Source: Anas platyrhynchos (taxonomy: Eukaryota; Chordata; Aves; Anseriformes; Anatidae). From it: a stretch of DNA of 64,000 nucleotides. This document shows, one piece after another, positions 62,931 to 64,000 of the stretch; position 1 is the first letter of the stretch, and every line of letters starts with the position of its first letter. The notes beneath the pieces were generated by a model, which was not told where the DNA came from, made no database searches, and was given only the letters and a program-made list of their open reading frames with translations. The DNA is taken from NCBI RefSeq assembly GCF_047663525.1, contig NC_092591.1:33823001-33887000 (forward strand). Direction: 5' to 3'. Made by a program: the position numbers and the translations under genes.

Positions 62931-63386
62931 AAGAGCTGATGCTGAAGCGTAGGAAGATCGGGTTTCTAGATCCGAACCGAGTTGATTTAGAGCTGCTAAA
63001 TGGTGGTAAAAAAGGGTGGTTTTTATGGCAGCCTCTGAGAATAAATAACGCTGCATCCATCTTTATTATTAAATCTCGCGTTTGGCATTTCTTGTAAAGA
63101 GCAAAGCTTGGAAAAATGATTGTGAATGTTGTACTGACCCCTGGGTGCATCTTTCAGTTTAGATTACTGCTGATTTGATCCTCTGGAATCTGCAAAAGGA
63201 AAGCCTGCCAGCCTCTGTGAATAGCTTTGCAGTGTAACAGGAGTGGAGTCCCTGAGCAGAATCCCTCAGAGATGTGTGAACAAGCGTGAGCAAAGCTGAG
63301 CGCCTCGGTGTTTCTGCCTCAAACCTGGGCTCATTCCCCAGGCACGGTTTGCACGGGGTGTAATACCCTCCTGATACCTGGAGATG
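62931..63386 (+). other. MAPKBP1: MAPKBP1 intron 1 end and 5'UTR
   Basis: Between the CpG island and the start codon. Plausible acceptors are CTTTCAG at about 63151-63157 and TTCCCCAG at about 63334-63341. I cannot choose between them from sequence alone. Confidence 0.5.
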
Positions 63387-63500
63387 ATGTCGGTTGAAGG
63401 GTCTACAATAACAAGTCGGATCAAAAACCTGCTTCGCTCCCCTTCCATTAAGCTGAGAAGAAGCAAGCCTGGGAACAAGCGTGAAGATATCGGCAGTAAG
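63387..63500 (+). CDS. MAPKBP1: MAPKBP1 first coding exon (3'-partial gene)
   Basis: ATG at 63387 (a second in-frame ATG precedes it at 63384) opens [20 protein letters not shown], then [18 protein letters not shown], and stops at the donor AAG|GTGAGT (phase 0). This matches the N-terminus of mammalian MAPKBP1 (JNK-binding protein 1), including the exon boundary after SK. I prefer the 63387 start because it aligns with the single Met of the mammalian protein and has A at -3. Known role: a WD40-repeat scaffold that binds JNK and is linked to NOD2 signalling and cilium-associated kidney disease. Only the pre-WD40 basic segment is visible. The position just downstream of MGA agrees with mammalian synteny. 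Confidence 0.93.
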
Positions 63501-64000
63501 GTGAGTGTGGTGTGGTGCTGCCAGAATGTCTTGACTTTGTTGCCTTCTGTACCAAAAATTGTGCTTTGGGAGGCCTGGTGTGACTACAGAATCATCTTCT
63601 ATTTGAGATCCTTACTGTATTGCAAATTCTTGCTAAAGCCAGCATCTCCCTTTCAAAAGGCACTCTACTTGTGGTGTATGTGACTGGAGGTACCCAGTCT
63701 GAAGATACTGTATTGGAAAGCTTTTGGGGTTTTGCTCGTTCTGGCATATGGAGATGTTATGGATGACTGACAGGAGGAACATAATGCTTTTTCTTCCTCC
63801 ACGTTTCCAACTGCTACCCAGTGTTACAGGCAACTAATGATCCACAAAGACCTGTTTTTCCGTGTAAGCGATGGCTGTTGGCCCCACAGGGGAGTGCTCT
63901 GTGAGCACCTGGGGAAGGGTGGGATGGTCTGAAAGGTGGAAAATGTGATTTGTGTCTCTGAGGTGGCCGTTCAGACAGGGGTTGCATTCCACAGCTTTCC
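63501..64000 (+). other. MAPKBP1: MAPKBP1 intron (start)
   Basis: Begins with GTGAGT and runs to the window end. Nothing recognisable is in it. Confidence 0.75.

Noticed and set aside
62259..63150. Two long overlapping minus-strand open frames (265 and 272 codons)
   Set aside because: They lie in the CpG island, are Arg/Gly/Pro/Ala-rich in shifted frames, overlap each other, and look like no family. High GC content lowers stop-codon frequency.
1..64000. CRISPR arrays, operons, bacterial mobile elements, endogenous retroviral genes
   Set aside because: No direct-repeat/spacer arrays, no polycistronic coding, and no gag/pol/env motifs were seen. The only reverse transcriptase is CR1-type.

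Overview
The window is vertebrate nuclear DNA, most likely from a bird. It has large multi-exon genes with GT-AG introns. All substantial interspersed repeats are CR1-type LINE pieces, most of them 3' ends finishing in a short ATTCTRTG-type tail. There is one CpG-island promoter and no bacterial or viral gene organisation. Two near-identical young CR1 3' ends (40256-40450 and about 62034-62228) fit a galloanserine-like bird, but I cannot name the species.

Region 1 (1-50.5 kb, + strand) is most of MGA (MAX dimerization protein MGA), the T-box/bHLHZip transcription factor that scaffolds the PRC1.6 repressor complex. I place 23 coding exons between 3679 and the TAA at 47203-47205. Their lengths add to one base completing a split codon plus 2,863 codons including the stop, and every junction keeps frame, which strongly supports the model. 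The 5' part with the start codon and T-box lies upstream of the window. Recognisable parts in order are SUMO-type sites and an AT-hook (exon at 3679), a cysteine-rich MGA-specific block (12165), Ser/Thr-rich middle exons, a 1.67-kb acidic exon (24887), the bHLH basic region and helices (39298), the zipper (41547-43062), and the conserved C-terminus (45920-47205). The 3'UTR probably runs to about 48.6 kb or about 50.5 kb.

Region 2 (about 50.5-61.6 kb) is intergenic. I see no exon there, only simple repeats, including a 114-bp (ATTTT)n array at 56491 and an AT-rich palindrome near 51380.

Region 3 (61.6-64.0 kb, + strand) holds two CR1 pieces that abut a CpG island (about 62230-62930), followed by the first coding exon of MAPKBP1 (63387-63500). 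The order MGA then MAPKBP1 on the same strand matches the human chromosome 15 arrangement.

The intronic oddities worth attention are a nested CR1 beside the bHLH exon (an old antisense CR1 carrying ORF1 esterase and ORF2 endonuclease remnants, split by a young sense CR1), a 5S-rRNA-derived retrosequence with a poly(A) tail, a CR1 tail that forms part of a 3' splice site, a tandem NAGNAG acceptor, an in-frame 15-nt coding repeat, and a hairpin in the 9.5-kb intron. I found no evidence of a new multi-gene system.
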